Below are positions 9,143 to 18,263 of a stretch of DNA of 64,000 bases, in pieces. The stretch is from an uncultured bacterium (GTDB lineage: Bacteria; Actinomycetota; Thermoleophilia; Solirubrobacterales; 70-9), in the NCBI GenBank assembly GCA_903901855.1, contig CAIUSP010000042.1:1-64000 (forward strand). Direction: 5' to 3'. Position 1 is the stretch's first letter. Each line of letters begins with the position of its first letter. Made by a program: the position numbers and the translations under genes. The notes beneath the pieces were generated by a model. It saw only the letters and a list, made by a program, of their open reading frames with translations, searched no databases and was not told the origin of the DNA.

Positions 9143-10114
9143 TCAGACGACCCGCGAAGCGGGTTCGAGTCCGTCGACAACCGCGATCGCGTTCTCTGCT
9201 GCGAGTCTTGCCATGCCGTCTCGCGAGATATGACTGGCCGATCCGATGTGGGGCAGGAGGACGCAGCGCGGTGCGCTGAGGAGGCTCTCCGGCACCGCCG
9301 GCTCTCCGTCATACACATCCAGACCGGCAGCCGCGAGCCGCCCTTCCTCCAGGGCCTCGGCAACTGCGTCCGAGTCGACGAGAGTCCCGCGTGAAGTGTT
9401 GATCAGGACTCCCTCGGGACCGATCAGCTCCAGCTCGCGCCTTCCGATCATGCCCCTGGTCCCCTCGCCTCCCGGTGCGTGGATGCTCACTACCTGCGAG
9501 CGACGGAGGAGATCCTCCAGATCGGTCCAGCCGAACCCGAACTGCTTCTCCGCCTCGACCTTTCGGCTCGAGGCCGTGTAGAGCACCTCGGCTCCGAGGG
9601 CGGAAACCATCTCGGCGTATCGCAGGCCGATACGGCCCAGGCCGACCACGCCCACCGTGGCTCCTCGCAGCTCTAGGCCGAGATACGCACCGGGATTCCA
9701 GCCGGTCCACAGTCCGCTTCTGAGATCTCTCTCGGCGTCGCCTGCCAGACGGCCGGCTGAGAGGGTCAGCATCAACGCCAACTCCGCGGTGGCCTCGGTC
9801 AGTACTCCGGGTGTGTTGGTGACGACTATCCCCCGATCGCTGCAGGCCTCGAGATCGACGTGGTCGTACCCGACCGCGAAGTTCGAAACCACCTCCAACT
9901 GCTCTCCACAGAGGTCGAGCAACTCTCCGTCCACGGGAACGCTCGGATCGGGAACCAGAGCGATCGCGCCAGGGACCATCTCCTCGAGTTGCTCCCGGGT
10001 GACATCGAGTCCGCCCTGGGATACCTCGAACCGCTGCTCGAGCAGCTCGAGTCCGGCAGGCAGAAGCACCCTCGCAACCACCGCCTTTCCCGATTTGTTC
10101 TGCAAGGTAACCAC
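9143..10114 (-). CDS. D-isomer specific 2-hydroxyacid dehydrogenase (glyoxylate/hydroxypyruvate reductase-like)
   Basis: A roughly 323-residue NAD(P)-dependent reductase. The nucleotide-binding Rossmann motif is VGVVGLGRIG; further signatures are HAPGGEGTRGMI, INTSRGTLVD (substrate/NAD Arg) and the catalytic His in LLPHIGSAS. The family reduces 2-oxoacids such as glyoxylate or hydroxypyruvate to D-2-hydroxyacids. The open frame begins at a GTG at 10114; the first 11-15 residues look unlike the family, so an internal GTG (for example at V12 or V16) may be the true start. Divergent from the DNA-binding protein gene at 10281. Confidence 0.92.
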   Translation of the reverse strand: MVTLQNKSGKAVVARVLLPAGLELLEQRFEVSQGGLDVTREQLEEMVPGAIALVPDPSVPVDGELLDLCGEQLEVVSNFAVGYDHVDLEACSDRGIVVTNTPGVLTEATAELALMLTLSAGRLAGDAERDLRSGLWTGWNPGAYLGLELRGATVGVVGLGRIGLRYAEMVSALGAEVLYTASSRKVEAEKQFGFGWTDLEDLLRRSQVVSIHAPGGEGTRGMIGRRELELIGPEGVLINTSRGTLVDSDAVAEALEEGRLAAAGLDVYDGEPAVPESLLSAPRCVLLPHIGSASHISRDGMARLAAENAIAVVDGLEPASRVV

Positions 10115-10124
10115 CTTCGGCTAG

Positions 10125-10134
10125 CCGTTAACGG
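10125..10134. promoter_or_regulatory. Perfect 10-bp palindrome in divergent promoter region
   Basis: CCGTTAACGG is its own reverse complement. Two further matching pairs lie just outside after one mismatch. It lies between the divergently transcribed 2-hydroxyacid dehydrogenase gene and the DNA-binding protein gene, where an operator would be expected. The function is inferred from position only. Confidence 0.35.
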
Positions 10135-10280
10135 TTATGACAAAACGCTTTTCTGCTATGAAATTCGGGGCGGAAGTCGACAGGTGGCTACGGTTGGACG
10201 TACCCCCACTGTTCGCATCGCTCAAAAGCAGACACAACTCAGAGTCGCTCGGGACAACGGGGGACGGTGAAAGGAGATTC

Positions 10281-10652
10281 ATGCCAGCAGGTTCGCAGAC
10301 TTTGGACAAGGCGAGAGCATTGCTCGAGCAACGGCGCAAGGAGTTGCACGAGGAGCTCCGGCAGGTGGAGACGGCTCTCTCAGGCCTCGGTGCAGCAGGC
10401 CGGAAAGGCCCTGGTCGTCCCCCTGGCTCGGGTGCTGGGAGGACCAAGGGACCAAAGCGCAGGCGTCGCGGTGGAACCCGTGCCGACCAGGCGGTGAAGA
10501 TCATCAACTCCAGTCCCGACGGCATCGGCGTGGCGGAGGTCGCGAAGCAGATGAAGCTGAACGCTCCCAACTACCTCTACCGGGTGCTCCCTGAGCTGGA
10601 GGCCGAGGGCAAGATCCGCAAGCAGGGAAGCACCTACTTCCCTGGCAGTTGA
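10281..10652 (+). CDS. Putative DNA-binding protein: coiled coil, AT-hook-like linker, winged helix
   Basis: A 123-residue basic protein. The start is the ATG at 10281, preceded by AAGGAG at close spacing. The open frame upstream to 10137 does not look protein-like. Residues 5-35 (LDKARALLEQRRKELHEELR) predict a coiled coil. A glycine/arginine-rich linker holds an AT-hook-like core (KGPGRPPGSG) followed by KGPKRRRRGG. Residues 73-123 (ADQAVKIINSSPDGIGVAEV onwards) resemble a winged helix ending in a KIRKQGSTYF wing. The design is that of a small nucleoid-associated or regulatory protein. No exact family is recognised. It stands alone, followed by a hairpin and the convergent mdh. Confidence 0.75.
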   Translation: MPAGSQTLDKARALLEQRRKELHEELRQVETALSGLGAAGRKGPGRPPGSGAGRTKGPKRRRRGGTRADQAVKIINSSPDGIGVAEVAKQMKLNAPNYLYRVLPELEAEGKIRKQGSTYFPGS

Positions 10653-10656
10653 GGGA

Positions 10657-10679
10657 CCTGTCGGGCCCCGCCCGACAGG
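10657..10679. terminator. Hairpin between convergent genes
   Basis: A 9-bp perfect stem (CCTGTCGGG / CCCGACAGG) with a 5-base loop lies 4 bp after the stop of the DNA-binding protein gene and 16 bp from the end of mdh. There is no T-run on either side, so it may act as a bidirectional, U-less terminator of the kind common in GC-rich actinobacteria. Confidence 0.5.
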
Positions 10680-10695
10680 ACTGTCTGAACCGGTA

Positions 10696-11688
10696 CTAGA
10701 TCAGGCCCAATTCCTCTACGGCCTTGCGCTCTTCGGTGAGCTCGGCCGCAGATGCATCGATGCGCTCGCGGGAGAAATCGGGGACGTCGAGGCCCTCGAC
10801 GATCTTCCACTGGCCGTCACTGCAGGTGCAGGGGAAACCGGAGATCAGCCCATCCGGCACCCCATAACTGCCGTCTGACGGAACGGCCATCGATACCCAG
10901 TCGTCGGCGGGCGTTCCGAGATGCCAGTCACGCAGATGATCGATCGCGGCGTTGGCTGCCGAGGCGGCGCTCGAAGCACCCCTCGCCTCGATGATCGCCG
11001 CACCGCGGGTCGCCACGGTCGGAATGAACTCATCCGCGATCCAGGCCTCGTCTGCGACCTCGTCCCAAGCGGACTTGCCGTCGACCTTGGCATTGACCAG
11101 GTCCGGGTACTGAGTGGTCGAGTGGTTGCCCCAGATCGTCATCTGTGTGACATCCGAAACCGTCTTGTCGGTGTGCTCGGCGAGCTGTGCAATTGCGCGG
11201 TTGTGATCGAGCCGAACCATCGCGGTGAAGCGTTCCTTCGGAACATCAGGAGCGTTCGACATCGCGATCAGGCAGTTGGTGTTGGCCGGGTTGCCGACTA
11301 CGAGGATCTTCACGTCATCGGCTGCGCCGGCGTTGATCGCCTCGCCCTGCGGGCGGAAGATCCCACCGTTTGCCTCCAACAGATCGGAGCGCTCCATACC
11401 CTGCTGACGCGGCCGCGAACCGACCAGAACGCCCACATTCACACCATCGAAGGCCTTGGTTGCGTCGTCGGTTATCTCGATTCCCGAGAGCGTCGGAAAG
11501 GCACAGTCATCGAGCTCCATCGCCGTTCCTTCGGCAGCCTTGACCGCATCGGGTATCTCGAGCAGGCTGAGGTGGACGGGCTGGTCGGGGCCGAGCATCT
11601 CTCCGGCGGCGATGCGGAAGAGGATTGCGTAACCGATCTGACCGGCGGCGCCGGTGACCGTGACCTTAAGGGGTGACTTCTCGCTCAC
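10696..11688 (-). CDS. mdh: Malate dehydrogenase
   Basis: A 330-residue NAD-dependent malate dehydrogenase, the TCA-cycle enzyme interconverting malate and oxaloacetate in the cytoplasm. The Rossmann motif is [11 protein letters not shown]; the substrate-binding arginines are in [16 protein letters not shown], the second in [10 protein letters not shown], and the catalytic histidine is in [12 protein letters not shown]. Length and motifs fit the type-2 (lactate-dehydrogenase-superfamily, cytosolic-like) MDH group. The GTG start at 11688 overlaps the TGA stop of the isocitrate dehydrogenase gene (GTGA), so icd and mdh form a coupled operon. Confidence 0.96.
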   Translation of the reverse strand: MSEKSPLKVTVTGAAGQIGYAILFRIAAGEMLGPDQPVHLSLLEIPDAVKAAEGTAMELDDCAFPTLSGIEITDDATKAFDGVNVGVLVGSRPRQQGMERSDLLEANGGIFRPQGEAINAGAADDVKILVVGNPANTNCLIAMSNAPDVPKERFTAMVRLDHNRAIAQLAEHTDKTVSDVTQMTIWGNHSTTQYPDLVNAKVDGKSAWDEVADEAWIADEFIPTVATRGAAIIEARGASSAASAANAAIDHLRDWHLGTPADDWVSMAVPSDGSYGVPDGLISGFPCTCSDGQWKIVEGLDVPDFSRERIDASAAELTEERKAVEELGLI

Positions 11689-12770
11689 TTTGTCTCCTTC
11701 ATTTGGTCGATGACAGCGTCTGCGAACTCCGAGGTACCGACAGCCGTGGGGTCGTCGCGATCCGGCTTCAGGTCATAGGTGACCTTGTCGCCCTCGGCGA
11801 TCACGGCGGCGATCGCCGCCTCCATGCGGTCTGCGGCATCGGCCTCTCCGAGGTGACGCAACATCAGCACCCCCGAGAGCATCAGAGCGGTGGGGTTGAC
11901 CTTGTTCTGGCCCTTGTACTTGGGAGCGGAGCCGTGGGTGGCCTCGAACATTGCCGCTTGAGTGCCGATGTTGGCGCCAGGGGCAAGCCCGAGACCACCG
12001 ATCATCCCGGCGCCCAGATCGCTGACGATGTCGCCGTAGAGGTTCGGCAGCACGATCACGTCGTACTCCTCGGGACGGGAAACCAGTTGATTGCAGAGGT
12101 TGTCGATGATCCGGTCCTCGAACTCGATCTCGGGATGACGCTCCGCCACCTTGCGAGCCGTCTCGAGGAAGAGCCCGTCGGAGAACTTCATGATGTTCGC
12201 CTTGTGCGCCGCGGTGACCTTCTTGCGGCCGTGCTTCTCGGCGTAGTCGAAGGCCGCCTCCACGATCCGGTCGCTTCCGAACTCGGAGATCGGCTTGATC
12301 GAGATACCCGCGTCCTCGCGAACCTCCACGTCCATGCCCGCGAGGAACTCGCGCAGTTTCGCGTTGTCCTCGCTTCCTCGCTCGAACTCGATACCTGCAT
12401 ACAGGTCCTCGGTGTTCTCGCGGACGATCACGATGTCGACCTGATCGAAGTGGGAGCGCACTCCCGGGTAGAGCTTGCAGGGCCTGAGGCAGGCGTACAG
12501 GTCGAGTTCCTTGCGCAGCTGGACGTTGATCGACCTGAAACCGGACCCGACGGGTGTGGTGGTCGGACCCTTTATCCCTACCTTCGTCCGACGGATGGAT
12601 TCCAGGGTGCGCTCCGGGAAGGGATCACCCTCGGCTTCGTAGACATCCTCGCCGGCCGGGTGTTCATCCCACTCGAACTCGACACCGGTCGCCTCTAGAA
12701 CGCGTCGGGTCGCCTCGATCAGTTCGGGGCCGGTCCCGTCGCCCGGAATGAGTGTGACTTCGTGAGTCAT
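11685..12770 (-). CDS. Isocitrate dehydrogenase (NAD-type, isopropylmalate dehydrogenase superfamily)
   Basis: A 361-residue decarboxylating dehydrogenase. Visible signatures are [36 protein letters not shown] (substrate phosphate/carboxylate site), [12 protein letters not shown], the catalytic [13 protein letters not shown] segment and [15 protein letters not shown] with the metal-binding aspartates. The order and the [11 protein letters not shown] loop favour isocitrate over isopropylmalate as substrate. The start is the ATG at 12770 ([10 protein letters not shown]); the open frame upstream is spurious. It directly precedes and overlaps mdh, placing two consecutive TCA-cycle dehydrogenases in one transcript. 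Confidence 0.92.
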   Translation of the reverse strand: MTHEVTLIPGDGTGPELIEATRRVLEATGVEFEWDEHPAGEDVYEAEGDPFPERTLESIRRTKVGIKGPTTTPVGSGFRSINVQLRKELDLYACLRPCKLYPGVRSHFDQVDIVIVRENTEDLYAGIEFERGSEDNAKLREFLAGMDVEVREDAGISIKPISEFGSDRIVEAAFDYAEKHGRKKVTAAHKANIMKFSDGLFLETARKVAERHPEIEFEDRIIDNLCNQLVSRPEEYDVIVLPNLYGDIVSDLGAGMIGGLGLAPGANIGTQAAMFEATHGSAPKYKGQNKVNPTALMLSGVLMLRHLGEADAADRMEAAIAAVIAEGDKVTYDLKPDRDDPTAVGTSEFADAVIDQMKETK

Positions 12771-12825
12771 CAGAGGCGATGGTATCCACAGAGGGCCTGA
12801 CGGGTCCGGCTCGCCGCCGGTGGAT

Positions 12826-14076
12826 TCACAGCCAGCGCTGATCGAGGCGCCGGACCAACCCCTCCGTGAGACGGATCGCATCGGCGAGAGTTCCGTAGTC
12901 GATCCGGTCTGGGGTGTCCGTCTTCCAGTGGTAGTTCGCCGGTGCCTTGTAGTCGGTCACCGAACACATCGAGATGGTCGGATACCCGGCGACCAACGAC
13001 TCGAGGCCGTCGGTTCCGTTGTGCAGCCGCAGGTTCGGGTAGAGCCAGATTCCGAGCTCGCGGGCGATCTCCTCGGTCATCTCGATCAGGTCCGCCGGGT
13101 ACTCGTGCATCTTCAGGAAACCCTCACCGTGGAGGAGGTTCAGGTGTGGCGATCCAAGGGTGTCCACGCAGCAGAAGAAGGTGCTCTCCGGAGGCAGTTC
13201 GGGGAAATGCCGCTCGCCGAACGCCTTCATCCCCTCGCTGAAGGACTCCTCCGAACCTGTGGAGACCAACATCACACGAAGCTTCTCGGTGGGCCTCTCC
13301 TTCAGCGCTCTCGCCAGTGCCAGCAGGAGGACCACCGCGGTCCCGTTGTCGTTGGCGCCGGGTACCGCCGGGCGGGCACCGATGTCCGCGAACACGGGCA
13401 CAGCGCCAGCCGAGAGGAAGGTTCCGATCTTGGTCAGCAGACGGCTGCCGATCAACGAACCCAGAGCCACGGCGACCGGGCCGCCGAGGACCGGGAACAT
13501 CATCGGGGGGCTCGTCTCGGCGTCGTCCCAGAGGATGGGGAATCGCCTGGAGAGGTTGTCGGGAACCGCGGGGTGGAACAGCAGCCCGGCGTGCGCGGAG
13601 TCGTGGTGGGCGACGATCACGATGGTCTTCTCGGCATCGGGGGGACCCAGTTCGGCCACCACGTTGTGTGTAGGCCGTTTTGGAAGCAGCTTGCGGATCC
13701 ACCGTGGCCCTGGCGGGTAGTCGCTGGCTATCCCCGCTGCGGCTGCTCCTGCGAGACCCGCGGCAGCGAGTCGCCCTTTGCGTGTTCTCGCCTTCAACGA
13801 CGCGATCCCGGCGAGCGCGCCGGCCGCTACCCCCAAACCGAGCGGCCACCAGTATGTGCCGTGGACCTGCTCCACCTCCACTCGACCCTCGACCCTCTCG
13901 TCGGCGAGGCGCTCGACGATCCATGCAGCGGCATCGTGCTCACCCTGGGTGGCGGACTCGCGGTCGAACTCGCACAACTGGTCGAGCATTTGCCTCAGCC
14001 ACTCCCGATCGAGGTGGGGGGAAACCTGCGATGAGGCAGCGGAGGTGGCGACGGGGGTCTTCTCGGAGTCACTCAT
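12826..14076 (-). CDS. M28 family zinc metallopeptidase with membrane segments
   Basis: A 416-residue protein, starting at the ATG at 14076 (MSDSEKTPV). The aminopeptidase metal site is visible as HHDSAH, GANDNG and STGSEES, with later residues CCVDT and the C-terminal YHWKTDTPD, as in M28 (bi-zinc exopeptidases). Odd for the family, two to four hydrophobic stretches interrupt the N-terminal half (WWPLGLGVAAGALAGIAS, AAAGLAGAAAAGIAS and one near VLGGPVAVALGSLIG), suggesting membrane anchoring. The start is 71 bp from the divergent site-2 protease gene. The substrate is unknown; peptide or other amide hydrolysis is inferred from the family. Confidence 0.85.
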   Translation of the reverse strand: MSDSEKTPVATSAASSQVSPHLDREWLRQMLDQLCEFDRESATQGEHDAAAWIVERLADERVEGRVEVEQVHGTYWWPLGLGVAAGALAGIASLKARTRKGRLAAAGLAGAAAAGIASDYPPGPRWIRKLLPKRPTHNVVAELGPPDAEKTIVIVAHHDSAHAGLLFHPAVPDNLSRRFPILWDDAETSPPMMFPVLGGPVAVALGSLIGSRLLTKIGTFLSAGAVPVFADIGARPAVPGANDNGTAVVLLLALARALKERPTEKLRVMLVSTGSEESFSEGMKAFGERHFPELPPESTFFCCVDTLGSPHLNLLHGEGFLKMHEYPADLIEMTEEIARELGIWLYPNLRLHNGTDGLESLVAGYPTISMCSVTDYKAPANYHWKTDTPDRIDYGTLADAIRLTEGLVRRLDQRWL

Positions 14077-14147
14077 CGGGGAACCAGAGGCTACCCCCGA
14101 TGGTCGGCAGCAGGGACCGAAGGCCCTCACCCGTAAGATCAGTGGCG

Positions 14148-15335
14148 ATGGGAGCAACCGGTCAAGGCGGCCTCACCCTGTTCCGCTTTCGCGGCATCCG
14201 AGTCTCGGTGGACTACTCGTGGTTCTTCGTCCTCTTCCTGGTCATCTGGTGGCTGTCTGGCTTCTACCGGGACGTCCTCGGTCCGGGCACCTCGGATCTG
14301 CTCCCCTACCTGCTCGCCCTGGTCAGCGCGCTCCTCTTCTTCGCGTCGATCCTGTTGCACGAGTTCGGACACGCCTTGGTTGCACTGAGGAACGGGATAG
14401 GTATCGATGGCATCACCCTCTGGCTCTTCGGGGGCGTGGCCAGGATGGAGCGCGACACCGACTCTCCCGGAGTCGAGTTCAGGGTCGCGGTCGCCGGCCC
14501 CTTGGTGACCCTCGCGATCGCCTTCATCTGCACCGCGATCGGAGTTGCCCTGACCGGTCCGGAGGAGTTCAGGCGGGCAGCTCTCACCGAAGGCAACACC
14601 GCGATCGGCGCCGTTCCGGCGGTTCTCGGATGGCTCGCATCGATCAACATCCTGGTCCTGATCTTCAACCTCGTCCCAGCCTTCCCGCTCGATGGAGGTC
14701 GCATCGCGAGGGCGATCGCCTGGAAGAAGACCGGCAACCGCGCCAGTGCCACCCGCTTCGCTGCGCGTCTCGGACAGATCTTCGCCTACGTCCTGATGGG
14801 GCTTGGTCTGCTCTCGCTGATCAACGGAAACGTGGTCGGAGGAGTCTGGCTGGGCGTTCTCGGATTCATCCTCAACAGCTCCGCCAAGGCAGCGGTCGCC
14901 CAGAGCAAGGTCGCCTCGAAGGTCGAGGGCATCTCGGTCGCCGACCTGATGGATCCGGGTCCGCCGGTGATCCCGGCCTCGGCGAAGCTCGCCACGGCCC
15001 TCGATGACTTCTTCAACCCGTATGGCTGGCCGTGGTTTGCGGTCACCGATCCCGACGGACGGTTCCTGGGTCTACTCGCTGAGGAGACGGTCCGAAACGT
15101 CCCTCCCGCTCAACTCGAGACCGAGCTCGTCGCCGACCACATGGCCGCCGATGGAGGCGAGGCCCACATGGCGATCAAGGCCGAGGCGCCGCTCGAGGAC
15201 GCGCTCGACCGTGAGGAACTCCCGAGGCTCGGTGGGCTGATGGCTGTCGACTCCGATGGCCGCGTGGTCGGGTTGCTGACTGCCCAGGCGGTTCAACGCT
15301 CGATGGGCGCTGACGGTCAGTGGCCAGCGGTCTGA
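14148..15335 (+). CDS. Site-2 protease family (M50) metalloprotease with CBS-like C-terminal domain
   Basis: A 395-residue intramembrane zinc protease. The catalytic HExxH is in LLHEFGHALVALR and the third ligand in NLVPAFPLDGGRI, both within hydrophobic segments; about six membrane helices occupy residues 20-250. The soluble C-terminal part (about 260-395, ISVADLMDPGPPVIPA onwards) looks like a CBS-domain pair, as in the Rip3/FtsH-independent S2P group. Such proteases cleave anti-sigma factors or other membrane proteins. The start is the ATG at 14148; an in-frame frame runs far upstream but lies over the divergent M28 gene. Confidence 0.92.
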   Translation: MGATGQGGLTLFRFRGIRVSVDYSWFFVLFLVIWWLSGFYRDVLGPGTSDLLPYLLALVSALLFFASILLHEFGHALVALRNGIGIDGITLWLFGGVARMERDTDSPGVEFRVAVAGPLVTLAIAFICTAIGVALTGPEEFRRAALTEGNTAIGAVPAVLGWLASINILVLIFNLVPAFPLDGGRIARAIAWKKTGNRASATRFAARLGQIFAYVLMGLGLLSLINGNVVGGVWLGVLGFILNSSAKAAVAQSKVASKVEGISVADLMDPGPPVIPASAKLATALDDFFNPYGWPWFAVTDPDGRFLGLLAEETVRNVPPAQLETELVADHMAADGGEAHMAIKAEAPLEDALDREELPRLGGLMAVDSDGRVVGLLTAQAVQRSMGADGQWPAV

Positions 15336-15422
15336 GTCTCACCGCCACATTTGTGATCTGAGTCACTCGATCAGCCGACCCGACCGGCGGGAGCGTGTGG
15401 CGGTGGGATATCATCGCTGTCG

Positions 15423-17111
15423 ATGCCAACCCACGACGTACTCGTCATCGGTGCCGGTCTCGCTGGACAGCGTGCGGCACTCGCCGCTGCCGAGGAGGGT
15501 GTGTCTGTTGGAATCCTCAGCAAGGTCCACCCGGTCCGCTCTCACTCCAACGCGGCTCAGGGCGGGATCAACGCCGCCCTCCAGGAGGACGACACCTGGG
15601 AATCCCACGCTTTCGACACGATCAAGGGCTCCGACTATCTCGCCGATCAGGACGCGGTCGAGGTCATGTGCCGCGAGGCACCCGAGGAGCTGCTCTACCT
15701 AGAGCATCTCGGAGTCACCTTCCATCGCAACGAGGAAGGCAAGATGGGTACCCGCGCATTCGGTGGCGCATCGGCAGCCCGCACCTACTACGTGGCCGAT
15801 ATCACCGGCCAGGCGATCATGCACGTTCTCTACGAGCAGTTGATGAAGGCCTCTGGCGAGGTTGCGCGCTACGAGGAGTACTTCTGCACCGCCCTGGCCC
15901 TCGATGATGCGGGCCGCTGCGTCGGTGCCGTCTCGCGGAACGTGCGCGACGGATCCATGGAGCTGTTCAAGGCGAAAGCCGTGATCCTCGCCACTGGCGG
16001 CAACGGGCAGGTCTGGAAGCCCAGCACCAACGCTCTGATCTGCACCGGCGACGGAATCGCGATGGCCTATCGGGCCGGAGCGAAGTTGATGGACATGGAG
16101 ATGATCCAGTACCACCCCACCACCCTCGCCAAGAAGGGCTTCCTGATCACCGAGGGCGCCCGCGGCGAAGGTGCTCATCTGCTCAACGCCAAGGGAGAGC
16201 GCTTCATGGAGAAGTACGCACCCAACAAGATGGAGCTCGCCTCGCGTGACGTCGTGTCGCGCGCCGAACAGACCGAGATCGACGAGGGTCGTGGGTTCCC
16301 GGACGGGACCATCGCCCTCGACATCACCGTGGTTCCGAAGAAGCGAATCCTCGAAGCTCTCCGTGAGATCGTGCTGGTCGGGCGTGACTTCGCCGGCGTC
16401 GACATCACGAAGGAGCCGATCCACATCAAGCCTGGCAACCACTACACGATGGGCGGGGTCAAGACCGACTTCGACGGCCGCACCGACGTGGAGGGCCTGT
16501 ACGCAGCCGGCGAGGTCGCCTGTGTCTCGGTCCACGGAGGAAACCGACTCGGTGCCAACTCGCTGCTGGACACGCTGATCTTCGGTCGTCGTTCCGGAGT
16601 GCACGCGGCCGACTACGTGAAGGGCCGCGAGGAGCCGGTGGTCTCTCAGACGCTGCTCGACGACGAAGAGGCGAAGATCGCCGAGATAGTCGGTCGCGAG
16701 CGTGGCAAGGGCCGCAGGGTGTCGGAGATCCGCGATGAGCTCGGCGCGGTGATGGACAAGCACGTCGCCGTCTTCCGGGACGCCGAAGGCCTGCAGACCG
16801 CCCTCGAGACCGTTCGCCGCCTGCGCGAGGAGGCATCCTCTTGCTACATCGATGACGACGGCCACATCTTCAACCAGGACGTGATCGGCGCGGTAGAGCT
16901 CGACTTCATGCTCGACAACGCACTGGCCACCTGCGTGGCGGCGATCGAGCGAACAGAGAGCCGCGGTGCCCAATACCGGACGGACTTCCCAGACCGAAAC
17001 GATGACGAGTGGCTCAAGCACATCGACCTGACCGTCAACGGTGGAGACCCGACCGTCAGTTACTCAGAGGTGAAGATCACCGACTGGCAGCCGATGGAGA
17101 GGACCTACTAG
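15423..17111 (+). CDS. sdhA: Succinate dehydrogenase/fumarate reductase flavoprotein subunit
   Basis: A 562-residue FAD subunit of complex II. The dinucleotide motif is [16 protein letters not shown]; the FAD-linking His is in [16 protein letters not shown]; catalytic residues lie in YHPTT and in the [12 protein letters not shown] segment. It oxidises succinate to fumarate and passes electrons to the iron-sulfur subunit. The gene is followed after 3 bp by sdhB, which in turn overlaps sdhE, so all three are one operon. No transmembrane anchor gene (sdhC/sdhD) is present, consistent with a type-E enzyme. Confidence 0.96.
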   Translation: MPTHDVLVIGAGLAGQRAALAAAEEGVSVGILSKVHPVRSHSNAAQGGINAALQEDDTWESHAFDTIKGSDYLADQDAVEVMCREAPEELLYLEHLGVTFHRNEEGKMGTRAFGGASAARTYYVADITGQAIMHVLYEQLMKASGEVARYEEYFCTALALDDAGRCVGAVSRNVRDGSMELFKAKAVILATGGNGQVWKPSTNALICTGDGIAMAYRAGAKLMDMEMIQYHPTTLAKKGFLITEGARGEGAHLLNAKGERFMEKYAPNKMELASRDVVSRAEQTEIDEGRGFPDGTIALDITVVPKKRILEALREIVLVGRDFAGVDITKEPIHIKPGNHYTMGGVKTDFDGRTDVEGLYAAGEVACVSVHGGNRLGANSLLDTLIFGRRSGVHAADYVKGREEPVVSQTLLDDEEAKIAEIVGRERGKGRRVSEIRDELGAVMDKHVAVFRDAEGLQTALETVRRLREEASSCYIDDDGHIFNQDVIGAVELDFMLDNALATCVAAIERTESRGAQYRTDFPDRNDDEWLKHIDLTVNGGDPTVSYSEVKITDWQPMERTY

Positions 17112-17114
17112 GCG

Positions 17115-18263
17115 ATGGCGAAGTTCAGCCTCAAGGTCCGGCGGTTCAAGCCAGAGCCGGGTGAGGGTCCCTACTGGGAGAACTTCGACGTCGACCTCGA
17201 CCCTGATCTCTCCGTCCTCGACGGGCTGCTCCAGGTTCGCGATCAGCAGGACGGCTCTCTCTCGGTCCGCTGCTCGTGCAAAGCGGCGATCTGCGGCTCC
17301 TGCGGAGTCAAGATCAACGGCCAGTCCACCCTGGCCTGCAAGACCCGCCTGAGCGAAGCCAAGGAGTGGGCGAACCGCAGCAACGGCAACTCCGAGCCGA
17401 TCACCATCGAGCCGATGGGGAACATGCCGGTGATCAAGGACCTCGTCACCGACATGGAGTCGACCCACTGGCAGAAGATCCGTCGCGTGACCCCGTGGCT
17501 GCTCCCCAAGGGAGATCCTCCCGAGCGCGAGTACATCGTGCCACCCGAGTCGATGATCGACGTCACCCAGACCATGGCCTGCGTCCAGTGTGGTGCCTGC
17601 GTATCCGCCTGCCTCTCCATGGAGGCCGACCCCGACTTCGTCGGTCCTGCCGCTCTTGCCAAGGCCTACCGCTTCGTCGGCGACCCCCGCGACGGCGAGC
17701 GCAAAGAGCGACTCCACGACCTCGCCCAAGATCCTCACGGCATCTACAACTGCACCCACTGCTTCGCCTGCGTCGAGGCGTGCCCCAAGGGCGTCGCTCC
17801 GATGGACCAGATCATGCGCCTGCGCCGGATCGCGGGTCACGACGAGGACATCGACGACGTCAACAACGGTCGCCGCCACGAGCTCGCCTTCGTGAACATC
17901 ATCGAGCAGAAGGGAACCCTCGACGAGGCTCTCCTCCTGCAGGAGTCCTTCGCCCCCGGCATCAAGGGCAAGCTCAAGCCGCCGAGGGGCGCGATCAAGG
18001 CGCTGTTCGACAACATCCCCACCGCGCTTCGGGCCATCCGCTCCGGAAAGGCTAGGAGTGCCGAGAAGCTGGTTCCGGGCATCCACCCCAAGCTTCCGGG
18101 CGACGCGCAGAAGCACGTCAAGCGGATCTACGCACACGCCGAGGAGCACAGGATCGAGCTCAACCTCTACATCAAGGGCGAGGAGTTCGGCGGTGGCGAC
18201 GACAACGAGGCCGAGGAACTGGCCGAGAACGAACTTCAAGGCAAGGAGGGTGCACCCGCATGA
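17115..18263 (+). CDS. sdhB: Succinate dehydrogenase iron-sulfur subunit with C-terminal extension
   Basis: A 382-residue iron-sulfur protein, about 130 residues longer than usual. Cys55, Cys60, Cys63 and Cys75 form the plant-type [2Fe-2S] site (CSCKAAICGSCGVKING). Cys156, 159, 162 and 166 (CVQCGACVSAC) and Cys213, 216, 219 and 223 (CTHCFACVEACPKG) bind the other centres. The extra Cys216 between 213 and 219 is the hallmark of type-E enzymes, in which the [3Fe-4S] centre is replaced by a second [4Fe-4S]. The extension past residue 250 is charged and helical, of unknown role. Its stop overlaps the sdhE start. Confidence 0.95.
   Translation: MAKFSLKVRRFKPEPGEGPYWENFDVDLDPDLSVLDGLLQVRDQQDGSLSVRCSCKAAICGSCGVKINGQSTLACKTRLSEAKEWANRSNGNSEPITIEPMGNMPVIKDLVTDMESTHWQKIRRVTPWLLPKGDPPEREYIVPPESMIDVTQTMACVQCGACVSACLSMEADPDFVGPAALAKAYRFVGDPRDGERKERLHDLAQDPHGIYNCTHCFACVEACPKGVAPMDQIMRLRRIAGHDEDIDDVNNGRRHELAFVNIIEQKGTLDEALLLQESFAPGIKGKLKPPRGAIKALFDNIPTALRAIRSGKARSAEKLVPGIHPKLPGDAQKHVKRIYAHAEEHRIELNLYIKGEEFGGGDDNEAEELAENELQGKEGAPA

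Noticed and set aside
9160-9180. GGGTTCGAGTCC, resembling a tRNA T-arm
   Set aside because: It is inside the end of the 2-hydroxyacid dehydrogenase gene and has no acceptor, D or anticodon arms around it.
10137-10280. N-terminal extension of the AT-hook-like protein
   Set aside because: The ATG at 10281 has an AAGGAG site, and the extension reads as untranslated leader with no conserved pattern.
12820-14034. A 404-codon plus-strand frame
   Set aside because: It is antisense to the M28 peptidase, whose metal-site motifs are intact on the other strand; no domain is visible in the plus-strand translation.
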